Shown here piece by piece: positions 15,768-24,082 of a DNA stretch of 26,202 nucleotides. This DNA comes from JAZKFP01 sp040386355 (GTDB lineage: Bacteria > Pseudomonadota > Gammaproteobacteria > Pseudomonadales > UBA6940). The position numbers and the translations under genes are program-made. Below the pieces are notes generated by a model. That model was not told the origin of the DNA and did no database searches. It saw only the letters and a list, made by a program, of their open reading frames with translations. Each line of letters begins with the position of its first letter. The first letter of the stretch is position 1. The DNA lies in the NCBI GenBank assembly GCA_040386355.1, contig JAZKFP010000158.1, forward strand, positions 1 to 26,202, read 5' to 3'.

Positions 15768-15935
15768 ATACCCGTAGCCTATGAAAATTAGGTATCCAGC
15801 ATGATTTTTTTTCGCTCGCTGTGTTGCTTTTCCTAGCGTAATGCTTTGGCTACGCAAGGTTAAAGCGCTGTACGATCAAAAAAATCTTGCTACTTCACCG
15901 CTACGCTTGACCTACTTTTCATACGTTACGGATAT
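15768..15935. repeat. Inverted-repeat element family A, copy between the giant genes
   Basis: About 168 bp. Left end ATACCCGTAGCCTATGAAAA; the right end is its imperfect inverted complement (TTTTCATACGTTACGGATAT). The inner part shares GCTTTGGCTACGCA, CTTCACCG and CTTGACCTACT with the copy at 25935-26143. Non-coding, MITE-like. Confidence 0.75.
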
Positions 15936-16000
15936 AGGTTTATCGAAGGTATCAATTTCAACTTGATTCACTCGTACTATGCAAAAATGATGAGGGTGAG

Positions 16001-17206
16001 TTTGCAGGGTTCGTATAGAATTTTGTAACGAAATATAAAGCCAATACCGTATACCCGGTTATATAGATTAGTTAATAGATAGGAACAGCTGCCAACGATT
16101 CGACATCCTGCAGATGATGTAAATTAAGCGTATTGTTTTTTCCCAAAGGTAGTTACAGCCGTATGTCGTCCTTCATATCGAACCGACTAATAAGCTCCGA
16201 CACATTCTTCGAAAATACCGTCGTATATAACGTTGTGTTTTGCGTCAGTTCATTCTCTAAAATCTTTCGATCGCCACTGATGTCATTCTTAGTGTTATTG
16301 ATTGATGTGTTAAAGGTCGTCAAATCCAAATGAACACCTTCGCCTACCGCATCACCGGTCATGGCGTATCCGCCCTCAAAACCAAACGCTGCTTCCCCCT
16401 CCGTCGTTAGGGTAATATTCCCATCGGAATCCACTGTGATCCAGCCTTTATCTTCCAGCGCTTGCAGTTCTTGCGGTGTCAACGTTTCAAATTCTTTTGC
16501 AATCTCGGCAGAGGTTGTTGTGTGGCCTTGAGAGGCATCATCCGTAACCCGCGTTTCCACTATACCTAATGCTCTTTCTTGCGCAGCAATAGCTTCCAAA
16601 GCGTTTTTAATAGTTTCGAGTGCCTCGGAAAGTTTATCCATAAACACAAAAAAGCCTGCCATTAAACGGTACATATTCATTGAACCCGGTTTGTCCGGGG
16701 GACGCACTGAACCAACAATACCGTCAGGCGCTCCTTCAGAACCGGAAGCAATGATGTAGCCAAATTTTTCACGCACTTCAAAGCCCTTTCCTTCGGCGGT
16801 AATACCTGACACAGCATTTCCATTTAACTCGTAGGTGTTGCCATCGATAGATTCCACGGGCACGCCGACTAAATTGCCTTCAGCGTCAACTTCCTGAGTC
16901 AGGGTTACCCAATTACCGTTCTTATCCAGCACTTTCCACTGCGGATTGCCTTCGCTATCTTCGCCACCGTAAAACACTCCCAGTTCGCTGTATCCGCCGC
17001 CAGGACTGTACGCGCCTGCAAAATTTTCGGATGCTCCATTTGGGGACACCACATACATTGCGGTGTAGCCTGCCGCATCGGTTTCAACCGTCAGCATTAA
17101 TCCACCCGCAAGCGGAATCTCACCACCAGCACCGGCAAATCCTTGTACGGTTTCTGATAAGGTATGCCAAGCGCCGTCTGCTCCTAAATACCGATCTCCT
17201 GTAAGA
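16001..17206. repeat. Duplicated block, copy 2 (3' part of the second giant gene plus flank)
   Basis: Partner of 12232-13437. The coding part shows no difference that I can find after the last few codons (the proteins end in DDIRL here and DDLRL in copy 1). Confidence 0.9.
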
Positions 17207-18945
17207 TCTACAAAAAATTCATCGGCAATTAATTCATGGCTGCCATCTTTACGCGTTATATCAACCCAAACATTTTGGGCAGCGGGTATGTTTCCGTCAG
17301 CACTGGCCGGTACGTCTTCAGTAATCGTGTATATGGGTAAATTGGCGGAGGTTTCACCTTGAGAAATCGTAATTGTTGTTCCAAAACCGGTGTCAAAAGT
17401 ACCGTCAGGATCATTTATTAATGCTTGCTCAAGAGTAACGTATTCTCCGTTTTGTAAAACATAGGTGACGCCGTTTTCTGAAATTACAGTTGGCGGGGGA
17501 ACGTAGTCTTCCGGTGCAAAGATATTAAAAATCGACTGACCATCCGGCCCGGTTATCGCCCAACCAACTTTCGCTCCATCAGAATCAACAAATTCATTGC
17601 CTTGACGTGTAAAGGTAATGGGAGAATGTCCTAGAGTAGTTACAGATGCACCTTCTTCAAGGCTTAGTAAAAAATCCCCATCTATTCGTTGGCCGGTAAC
17701 GGAGTCGTAATAAATACCTTGTGCTGCAAGCTCATCAATTTCAGCTTGAGTTTTTGGACCGTGTTCGGTAAAAAAAATTGGGTTTTCTGCACTTGTAGGA
17801 TCACGGCTATTAGCAATGTAACCACCGTATTGAGTACCATCTTGCATTTCATCAACACCAAAACGGCAATCACCGCTTGATGATTTATACGCAGAATCTG
17901 ATCGATCCCAATAATAGTTGGTAGCCCAAAGGAATTTTTCTTTATATTCTTTATGATATTGAAGAGTTAAGTTATCCGCTGTTCCGTCTTCTAGTTCCAG
18001 CATCTGATCAAGATCACGGGATTTATAAATAATACCATCTGAATATGGACCGTCATTTACGATATTGCCATTTGCGTCAACATGCGCTAGTGCTGCTTCA
18101 AAACCTTGTTCACCTCCTGTGTCATCCCATATATAAATTTGACCATTGGTTTCACCAGGAGCAGGATCAGCAACCAGTAAAAATCCCCAAGGAAGTTCAC
18201 CATCTGTAAAACCAAATATTGCTGCAATAGCAGCTTCATTTTCAGCAGTGGCTACAACCCATTGCTTTCCTTTATCATCCCACACATAAAGAGCGCCATT
18301 AAATGCTCTTGTTTGACCGTTCCAACTTCCATCTGTAAATAAAACAAAGGCTGCCGTTGCTTTGTTATATTTATATACTTGGCCTTCAGCTATTAAATCT
18401 CCGCCTTCTTTTAAGTCTGCTTCTGGAGTTATAGTAACGGTTCCATTATTAATTGCCCAAATATTTCCATTAGCATCTTTCCAACAGGAATAATGAGAAA
18501 TATACGAATTGCCCTCATTATCCGTTACTAAATAAACATCTTCACCTTGTGTAAATCCATCCTCATCGAGAGGATTTGTATCAATATACCAAGTTCCAAA
18601 TTCAGATTCGGTAATAACCGCATTTGGAGGGATTTGATAAACATCACCTGCGCTCGTAACGATAACATCGCCGCCATTTAAAATGCCGTCACCATTAACA
18701 TCGACAAAGGTAAGACCTGAAGAAGCGTCTGTTTTTAATTCTCCGGTTACCGTAACCGTTTGACCGCTTGCAGGATCAACATAAGTGAAAGTATCTGCAA
18801 TTCCATCGTCTGCAATATCATCTGCATGATCGGTGTTGGCTCTACCAAACTTATTTATAATCTCATCGCCTGTGGGTAGAGTAGGATTGTATGGATTGGA
18901 AGACCCACCACCAAATGATGTTCCAAAATCGTAACCCGATCCCAT
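16153..18945 (-). CDS. Giant Asp-rich extracellular protein 2, tip-protein candidate
   Basis: 930 residues from ATG at 18945 (GGAG five bases upstream). The first 25 residues closely match protein 1 (MGSGYDFGT, GGSSNPYN, LPTGDE), the next ~550 are related but strongly divergent, and the last ~350 are identical except one residue. Asp-rich loops remain at about 84-95 (DVNGDGILNGGD) and near 130 (DEDGFTQGED), fewer than in protein 1. Aromatic patches differ, so the N-terminal halves are variable and the helical C-terminus fixed. A fixed C-terminal helix pair with a changeable exposed part would suit a needle-tip or surface antigen. It follows the intact sctQ by 44 bases and is the copy in the original context. 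Effector or adhesin roles are not excluded. Confidence 0.85.
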   Translation of the reverse strand: MGSGYDFGTSFGGGSSNPYNPTLPTGDEIINKFGRANTDHADDIADDGIADTFTYVDPASGQTVTVTGELKTDASSGLTFVDVNGDGILNGGDVIVTSAGDVYQIPPNAVITESEFGTWYIDTNPLDEDGFTQGEDVYLVTDNEGNSYISHYSCWKDANGNIWAINNGTVTITPEADLKEGGDLIAEGQVYKYNKATAAFVLFTDGSWNGQTRAFNGALYVWDDKGKQWVVATAENEAAIAAIFGFTDGELPWGFLLVADPAPGETNGQIYIWDDTGGEQGFEAALAHVDANGNIVNDGPYSDGIIYKSRDLDQMLELEDGTADNLTLQYHKEYKEKFLWATNYYWDRSDSAYKSSSGDCRFGVDEMQDGTQYGGYIANSRDPTSAENPIFFTEHGPKTQAEIDELAAQGIYYDSVTGQRIDGDFLLSLEEGASVTTLGHSPITFTRQGNEFVDSDGAKVGWAITGPDGQSIFNIFAPEDYVPPPTVISENGVTYVLQNGEYVTLEQALINDPDGTFDTGFGTTITISQGETSANLPIYTITEDVPASADGNIPAAQNVWVDITRKDGSHELIADEFFVDLTGDRYLGADGAWHTLSETVQGFAGAGGEIPLAGGLMLTVETDAAGYTAMYVVSPNGASENFAGAYSPGGGYSELGVFYGGEDSEGNPQWKVLDKNGNWVTLTQEVDAEGNLVGVPVESIDGNTYELNGNAVSGITAEGKGFEVREKFGYIIASGSEGAPDGIVGSVRPPDKPGSMNMYRLMAGFFVFMDKLSEALETIKNALEAIAAQERALGIVETRVTDDASQGHTTTSAEIAKEFETLTPQELQALEDKGWITVDSDGNITLTTEGEAAFGFEGGYAMTGDAVGEGVHLDLTTFNTSINNTKNDISGDRKILENELTQNTTLYTTVFSKNVSELISRFDMKDDIRL

Positions 18946-19185
18946 ACCCACTCCAATACTTTTTTATTTAATTACTAAAATTTTTTACATCAATTAATTT
19001 TTAACACCGCGCAGTTTTGATAACCACATAGCTTTGCTGGCAGTATTATTTTTTTATTTTGAAAAACTGTTTCTAGTGAGATTTTAAAGTCTGTTATTTG
19101 ATTCATTGTATCTTTAGCCAGCATTGATAAATTATTGGGTGATACATGCAAAACCATTCGCATAGTCATCGTATTTTCTAATTCG
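18943..19185. repeat. Duplicated junction between sctQ end and giant gene start, copy 2
   Basis: Intact partner of 15222-15462; here it includes the working sctQ 3' end. Confidence 0.78.
18951..18954 (-). promoter_or_regulatory. Ribosome binding site GGAG fixing the start of giant protein 2
   Basis: Same sequence and spacing as in the first giant gene; selects ATG at 18945 over the in-frame GTG at 18951. Confidence 0.7.
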
Positions 19186-19982
19186 GCCACTTGGGAATGG
19201 TCTAATAATTCATGCCAAACACCCGATTGGTTGTGCCAATATTGATGATTAATTCGATAAATCCATTGCTCTGAAGGACGTGTGAAAATATCAGTTAATA
19301 AAATATTTTCCATTAATCGACAATGATCAACTTTTTTCAGTAGGGTTAAGTTAGTTTGAATGACATCATCGGATTCAATGGCATGAAACTCTTCTTGTGA
19401 AAGTGTAAATGTATCTAAAATGATTTGAATATCACTAAGCTGAGTTACTTTTTGTAAATCATGTTGTTGACCAAACATTAAATTCTGATCAATCCAGTTT
19501 TGGTCAGCTGCGATATAAAATTGAAGTAGTTCAGAAGTCTCAAAAGATACAATTACAGTTAAAAGCTCTGGTTTTTCTTTTTCAAATTTAGGGAGTAATG
19601 ATTTTGGATTTTTTAAAACGGGACTGGAAAATTTTTCTACTAAAGAAGCCTGCATGCCTAGTTGAATTAATATTTCACCCAATAGCATTTCTATATAAAT
19701 GGGATGCGAGTAAATGCTTTCAATGGATTGTGCAGTAGCACCCATAAGTGGGCGCAAAGATTCGGGGTTTAACCAAACTAAAACTTTATTTAAACCTACA
19801 GTAAGCTGAATACACCAACTTATTTGATCCAACAGTTCAGCTTCTTGCATTCGTACACTGAACGCATCCTTTTTATAGGTAAAATTTTTAATTCGATACC
19901 GTCGATTAATGCGTTCGATATGATCCGGCGTAATAATTGCCAACTCATCATGCCAATCTGAATAACTAAGATTTGAATGCAT
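18990..19982 (-). CDS. sctQ: SctQ, C-ring/sorting-platform protein (SpoA domains)
   Basis: 330 residues (YscQ has 307). The N-terminal part (1-150) is a weakly conserved alpha/beta region with NPESLRPLMG. A first SpoA-like segment lies at about 185-245 (IQIILDTFTLSQEEFHAIES) and a second at the C-terminus (about 265-330: MRMVLHVSPNNLSMLAKDTM, then LPAKLCGYQNCAVLKIN), with the family's pattern of a strand, an L-x-x-L helix and a final cytosine-free but typical short beta end. SctQ forms the cytoplasmic pods that hold the ATPase complex and sort substrates. It follows sctN-O-P as in Ysc operons, though two extra genes intervene. Both SpoA domains are divergent, so the call leans partly on order. 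Confidence 0.72.
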   Translation of the reverse strand: MHSNLSYSDWHDELAIITPDHIERINRRYRIKNFTYKKDAFSVRMQEAELLDQISWCIQLTVGLNKVLVWLNPESLRPLMGATAQSIESIYSHPIYIEMLLGEILIQLGMQASLVEKFSSPVLKNPKSLLPKFEKEKPELLTVIVSFETSELLQFYIAADQNWIDQNLMFGQQHDLQKVTQLSDIQIILDTFTLSQEEFHAIESDDVIQTNLTLLKKVDHCRLMENILLTDIFTRPSEQWIYRINHQYWHNQSGVWHELLDHSQVAELENTMTMRMVLHVSPNNLSMLAKDTMNQITDFKISLETVFQNKKIILPAKLCGYQNCAVLKIN

Positions 19983-20165
19983 AGACTTTTCTCAAAAGGG
20001 ATTTGACGTAATACGAATATACGTAACACATTTAGAGGGTATCATTTCAAATAAGCAGAAGTATTTTTGAAATATTGTAATGATATTGAGTAAATAATTA
20101 TTATTCTAAAAATTTTTTATTTGAAATATTTATATTTAAAATTACATCCCTTAAAACAAAATGAG

Positions 20166-20600
20166 CTAATCATTTAAACCGTCATCTATGTTTTCAATTA
20201 TACCAACCAAGCTTTCCCAACTAACTAAACTCATGACGGCTTGCTGATAATCTTTACGATTTATTTTTAGCAATCTTCCAATAATCAACGAATATTCTTT
20301 AAACTCTTGAGATTTTATAAAATTCATACCAAACATATTTATAAGTTTTTTGTACCTGATTTGTATATCTTTAGATCTATTATTATAATTTTTAAATAAG
20401 CTATAAAAAAAGTGTGAAAGCAAAACATTAAGAGAAACGTGTTCTACATCTAATACCTTTAAAAATAAAGTTAGTTGGGTTGCTAAAGAAGCTCGCTTTG
20501 GAATCCAAACTACCCAATCACCAAATACAATTATTAAAAATAATTCACTATATTTAGAATATAACTCTCCAAACATAACCTTTTCTTCTTTGGATGAAAA
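20166..20600 (-). CDS. Unknown protein, 5' end lost in or near the assembly gap
   Basis: The frame is open from the N run to the stop at 20166. A possible start is ATG at 20576 (GAAG eight bases upstream), giving 136 residues; otherwise the N-terminus lies in the gap. The sequence is AT-rich in codon use, with a hydrophobic early part (YSELFLIIVFGDWVVWIPKR) and helical remainder (LFLKVLDVEHVSLNVLLSHF). No family is recognised. The frame continues past the gap to a GTG at 20798, but there it runs antisense through a glutamine synthetase motif, so that part is probably false. It lies between the methyltransferase and sctQ. Confidence 0.5.
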   Translation of the reverse strand, partial: FSSKEEKVMFGELYSKYSELFLIIVFGDWVVWIPKRASLATQLTLFLKVLDVEHVSLNVLLSHFFYSLFKNYNNRSKDIQIRYKKLINMFGMNFIKSQEFKEYSLIIGRLLKINRKDYQQAVMSLVSWESLVGIIENIDDGLND

Positions 20601-20610
20601 NNNNNNNNNN
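20601..20610. other. Assembly gap (ten N)
   Basis: A run of ten N, the conventional placeholder for a scaffold gap of unknown or estimated length. Gene order and frames across it are not reliable. Confidence 0.98.
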
Positions 20611-20611
20611 A

Positions 20612-20662
20612 AAATACGCCGAACAAGAACCTTGGTTTGGTATAGAACAAGAATATACTTTG
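20612..20662 (+). pseudogene. Glutamine synthetase (GSII type) fragment at the gap edge
   Basis: The forward strand reads EQEPWFGIEQEYTL within 17 codons starting at the gap, then TAG. WFG(M/I)EQEYTL is a signature of type II, eukaryote-like glutamine synthetase. Nothing upstream or downstream continues the enzyme. It is the only forward-strand coding trace in the window, so it is either a contig-end misassembly, a foreign read, or a true gene relic. Confidence 0.6.
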
Positions 20663-20806
20663 TAGGTTTCTCTTGTTGCGCTTGCAATTTCTTCTGCTCA
20701 CGAGCGAGAGGATTTGAAAGGAGAATCTTCATTTGTTCATCAGCTCCTCTTAAATCGACTGGTTGATGACCAACAGCTGTAGTAAATTGAGGCACCACTG
20801 GACCAG

Positions 20807-22417
20807 CTAATAAATAAGCATATTAATACAAATAATGAATAAATCAATAAATGAAAAAAATGAATGAATAAACATTCTATTAGAATGTTCTTGTAGATTA
20901 TCCATTTTATCAATATGAAAATGCAATCTATCTTGACTTACAATTGAAACATTAAACTCATTACATGATTTTAAAGATTTTACATAATTCAATTCTAAAT
21001 TACTAAAAGAACTAATTTGATTGATACTTTCTTTTAATTCATATTCAAATTTTTCCAAATCAGCAGAAAAATCAAAATCAATGTTTATTTTTTTATTACA
21101 AAAAAAATCATCACCATCAGATAATAACATCTTAATTTCTTTGAGAATTAATTCAAGCTGTTTAAATCGAAATCCGTCTAGAAGTTGTCCTGAAAATTTT
21201 ACAGGTGAAAAAACCTGATTTAAAATTAAATCTTTAAATGGTAAGTTTTCACTAAAAATAGCTGCCTCACTCTCAGAAGAAAAAGTTTTAGTAAAATTTT
21301 CCTGCATAATATAGCGGAAATAAAATTCAAAATGATTTCTAATTTTATAATCTAAATAAAATCTTTCTTGCGTTAGAGATAAATCATTCAAATCAATTTT
21401 TTGGCTCTGCCAGAAAGCCTGGGTGTCAAATGCATTATGAAGATTATTTAAATCTTGGCGAAATGGTTGGAAATTTAGCTCAGAAGCGCACAAGTTTAAA
21501 GATGACAAACAAAGGGGCGTATAGTAACCTCCTGCCTCTAAAACGCATGGGTTATATAAATTTTCTAAATTAAAAAGATCAGAAAAAATACACATTTTAT
21601 TTCCACTAAATTTTGAAATATTTAATAATAAATTATTAAAATTAGAACAGATTTGAATAGTTTGAGAGTTATTAAACTTATCAAGAATCCTTAATGCAAA
21701 ACTAGTATTATCTAAAGTCGGTTGACTATCTATAGAATTCCAACTTCCTGTTTGGCCAACCCAATCACTTAGTGCTTTGTTATTTAATTGTTTAGAATCA
21801 TTTAAAAAATTATCATCTAATAAGAAAACTTCATTTTTATTTTCTATTTTTCTAAAATAATCTTTGGGTAAACTATCAAGAAAATAATTACCGATCACAA
21901 ATAGTAAATCATCTGATTGCATATCAATTTTTTCTAAATACTCACCAATAAAGGTAACATCTAGCACACTATAAATAATTTCAAACTCAACCGGAAAACT
22001 TACACTCATTAAACGATCTTTGATTTGCTTGACGCACAAATCACTTTGATCAGTAATATGAATTTTTACTTTAAAATCTTCAAAAAATCCCAAAAATAAA
22101 CTTAGATATTTTATTAAATTTTTACTTAACTTTCCATGACCAGACCCTAACTCAATAATATGAATTTTTGAGTTTTTATTTAAAATATTATTATTTTTTA
22201 AATCTTTGACAGCAGCATAAATTAATTTAGCATATTTTTGCGCTATGAAAATATTTGAAGAAATAACATTGGGAGTGATATTTTTTTCAAAAGTATCCTT
22301 ACCTACTGATTGATAATAAGCATTGCTCATCGACCAAATTTTTGACTTTGAAAGTGAAGTGAACGACCTTTCTTTAATTGCAGAATTTATATCATCAAAA
22401 TTCGACAATGGTATCAT
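20807..22417 (-). CDS. Class I SAM-dependent methyltransferase
   Basis: 536 residues. The Rossmann fold is visible: motif I IIELGSGHGKLS at about 87-98, acidic Asp123 in HITDQSD after the second strand, and GNYFLDSLPKD at about 176-186, the place and style of motif IV in MidA-like methyltransferases (N-x-F-x-D-x-L-P). SNIFIAQKYAKLIYAAVKDL (54-73) precedes motif I. The C-terminal ~250 residues have no motif I recognise, and the last 25 are hydrophobic. The gene is very AT-rich with Asn/Lys/Ile-heavy codon use. AGGTGA lies seven bases before ATG. It separates the SctP-like gene from sctQ, where other loci have none. Substrate unknown. Its 3' end lies close to a doubtful assembly junction. Confidence 0.75.
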   Translation of the reverse strand: MIPLSNFDDINSAIKERSFTSLSKSKIWSMSNAYYQSVGKDTFEKNITPNVISSNIFIAQKYAKLIYAAVKDLKNNNILNKNSKIHIIELGSGHGKLSKNLIKYLSLFLGFFEDFKVKIHITDQSDLCVKQIKDRLMSVSFPVEFEIIYSVLDVTFIGEYLEKIDMQSDDLLFVIGNYFLDSLPKDYFRKIENKNEVFLLDDNFLNDSKQLNNKALSDWVGQTGSWNSIDSQPTLDNTSFALRILDKFNNSQTIQICSNFNNLLLNISKFSGNKMCIFSDLFNLENLYNPCVLEAGGYYTPLCLSSLNLCASELNFQPFRQDLNNLHNAFDTQAFWQSQKIDLNDLSLTQERFYLDYKIRNHFEFYFRYIMQENFTKTFSSESEAAIFSENLPFKDLILNQVFSPVKFSGQLLDGFRFKQLELILKEIKMLLSDGDDFFCNKKINIDFDFSADLEKFEYELKESINQISSFSNLELNYVKSLKSCNEFNVSIVSQDRLHFHIDKMDNLQEHSNRMFIHSFFSFIDLFIICINMLIY

Positions 22418-22517
22418 TACAAATCACCTATATAGACTTAATCAAAACCCTTTGAGGCATGTTAAACTATTGTGATTAATTAGTTGTATTAAACTATAGG
22501 TATTTTGTAATTAACCA

Positions 22518-24062
22518 TTAATCTAAATCGGGATCTAACAACACTATTTCAAATTCACCCATAAGATTATTACTTAAATCTTTATGAATAACGTCTCGCA
22601 TTTCAAAAAAGAATAAATAATCTTCTCGATGAATAAAAGTAAATTGATAACACCAGATTAGGTCTCGACGGGTTAATATAATACTAACGTTTTCTAATGA
22701 ACCGCCTAATTGAATAACAACTGCTTGCCGCCCATCCGATAAAGAAATTTCAAAAATTCCTTTCATAATTTCTTTACGATAGAGATCAATAATTTCTTTA
22801 CGATTTTGATCGTCATTTGAGCCTTGACCAAAACCACCAGAACCTAAAGCTTCATCTTTTTCATCAGTCGAGAGCGTGCTATCTGTTGCAGTAATTTCAA
22901 TATCGGCGTCCGCATCGGCATCTGATTCTAAATCAGCCGACTCTTTGTGCTCTACGTTTCTTATGTCTAATACGATTGAGTCATTTGTTAGATTGATTGA
23001 GGAAGAGTCATTTGCAGGTAATTGTTGAGTAGAAATACTTATATTATCTTCGCTGTCTGAATCAGCATATTCTTCTTGATCTTGAGAGTTTGAATTCTGT
23101 TCGCTATCACTGCCAATTAAAATCCCACCCACTTCGCTAACATTTTGAGCTTTTTCCTCATCCGTATTTAATTCAACATAAGATAAGCCTTGGGCATCTT
23201 GAGCCGTTAAATTATCAGGTAAATCCTGATTGTTCGTAATTTCAATCGTGTTTAAGGACTCATTATCATTGATATTTTCTTCAGAAATAATGGATAACTC
23301 AGTGTTTAATGAATGTTCTTCACTGCCATCAATAATAATGCTTTGCAACACTTCTTGGTCAACTTCTTCATCCAACTCTAATTCCAACATATGCTGTTGT
23401 TGATCAGAGTTTTGCGGTTGATCTTTAATTGAAATAACGGAATTCAGGTGTTCGGACTGCTCATTCACATCAAGAATTTCTAAAAAGTTTTGATCTTTAA
23501 TTGCTTCATCATTTTCAATAATAAATTCTTCGCCGTTTTGGTATTTTGAATTCAGCTCAGCGTTAATTAAAATAGAATTGCCTTGCTCTTCAGAAAGTGG
23601 ATCTGAATCAATTAATTTTAAAGTATCTTGCAAGCTTTCTTCGTTAAACATATCGATTAGTTCAGCTTCAATCTGATTGCTCAAATCGCCTGCCAAATAA
23701 TCTTGTGAAGTTAAACTTGTAGTGACTTCAGAAGCCCAGAAGGAACTTTGAGAGCCACGCTTAGATGATTTTGAGTTCTGTTCAGAAGATGAATTTTGTG
23801 ATTCTTCATCCGACTCTTCCTCTTCCTCAAGAAACTTATTTTTGCTATTTTCATCATGGCCTTGTTCGTTGGAGAATTCACCCTGAGCTAAATCGTAATT
23901 ACTTTGACCTTGACCTAATTCTTCAGATTGCTCCTCATCAAGTTCAGTATCAAATTCGTCTAAATTTTCTAAAAATGCATCCGATGCTCTTTTATCCGGT
24001 AACTTGTTAGTCCGACTATCGGTTTTAAAATTTTGCTCAAGGGTTGAACCAACAATAGACAT
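22518..24062 (-). CDS. sctP: SctP-like needle-length/substrate-switch protein candidate, very acidic
   Basis: 514 residues. Residues 1 to about 415 are disordered and dominated by Glu, Asp, Ser, Gln and Asn (for example LEEEEESDEESQNSSSEQNS and a DADADAD run), with few hydrophobics. A compact C-terminal domain follows (about 420-514: LYRKEIMKGIFEISLSDGRQ, VVIQLGGSLENVSIILTRRD, then aromatic-rich FTFIHREDYLFFFEMRD). A long flexible ruler followed by a folded switch domain is the SctP/FliK layout, and sctN-sctO-sctP order holds. Lengths in this family vary widely. The strong acidity is unusual, and the C-terminal domain does not clearly show the T3S4 motif by eye. ATG 20 bases after the sctO stop. 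Confidence 0.55.
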   Translation of the reverse strand: MSIVGSTLEQNFKTDSRTNKLPDKRASDAFLENLDEFDTELDEEQSEELGQGQSNYDLAQGEFSNEQGHDENSKNKFLEEEEESDEESQNSSSEQNSKSSKRGSQSSFWASEVTTSLTSQDYLAGDLSNQIEAELIDMFNEESLQDTLKLIDSDPLSEEQGNSILINAELNSKYQNGEEFIIENDEAIKDQNFLEILDVNEQSEHLNSVISIKDQPQNSDQQQHMLELELDEEVDQEVLQSIIIDGSEEHSLNTELSIISEENINDNESLNTIEITNNQDLPDNLTAQDAQGLSYVELNTDEEKAQNVSEVGGILIGSDSEQNSNSQDQEEYADSDSEDNISISTQQLPANDSSSINLTNDSIVLDIRNVEHKESADLESDADADADIEITATDSTLSTDEKDEALGSGGFGQGSNDDQNRKEIIDLYRKEIMKGIFEISLSDGRQAVVIQLGGSLENVSIILTRRDLIWCYQFTFIHREDYLFFFEMRDVIHKDLSNNLMGEFEIVLLDPDLD

Positions 24063-24082
24063 ATTTTTCTCGAAAACTATTT

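Noticed and set aside
15651..15857. Minus-strand 68-codon frame between the giant genes
   Set aside because: It runs through the palindrome, a family B remnant and a family A element; no protein-like composition or ribosome binding site.
20611..20798. N-terminal half of the minus-strand frame crossing the N run
   Set aside because: The frame joins only because ten N were read through, its start would be GTG without a ribosome binding site, and part is antisense to a glutamine synthetase motif.
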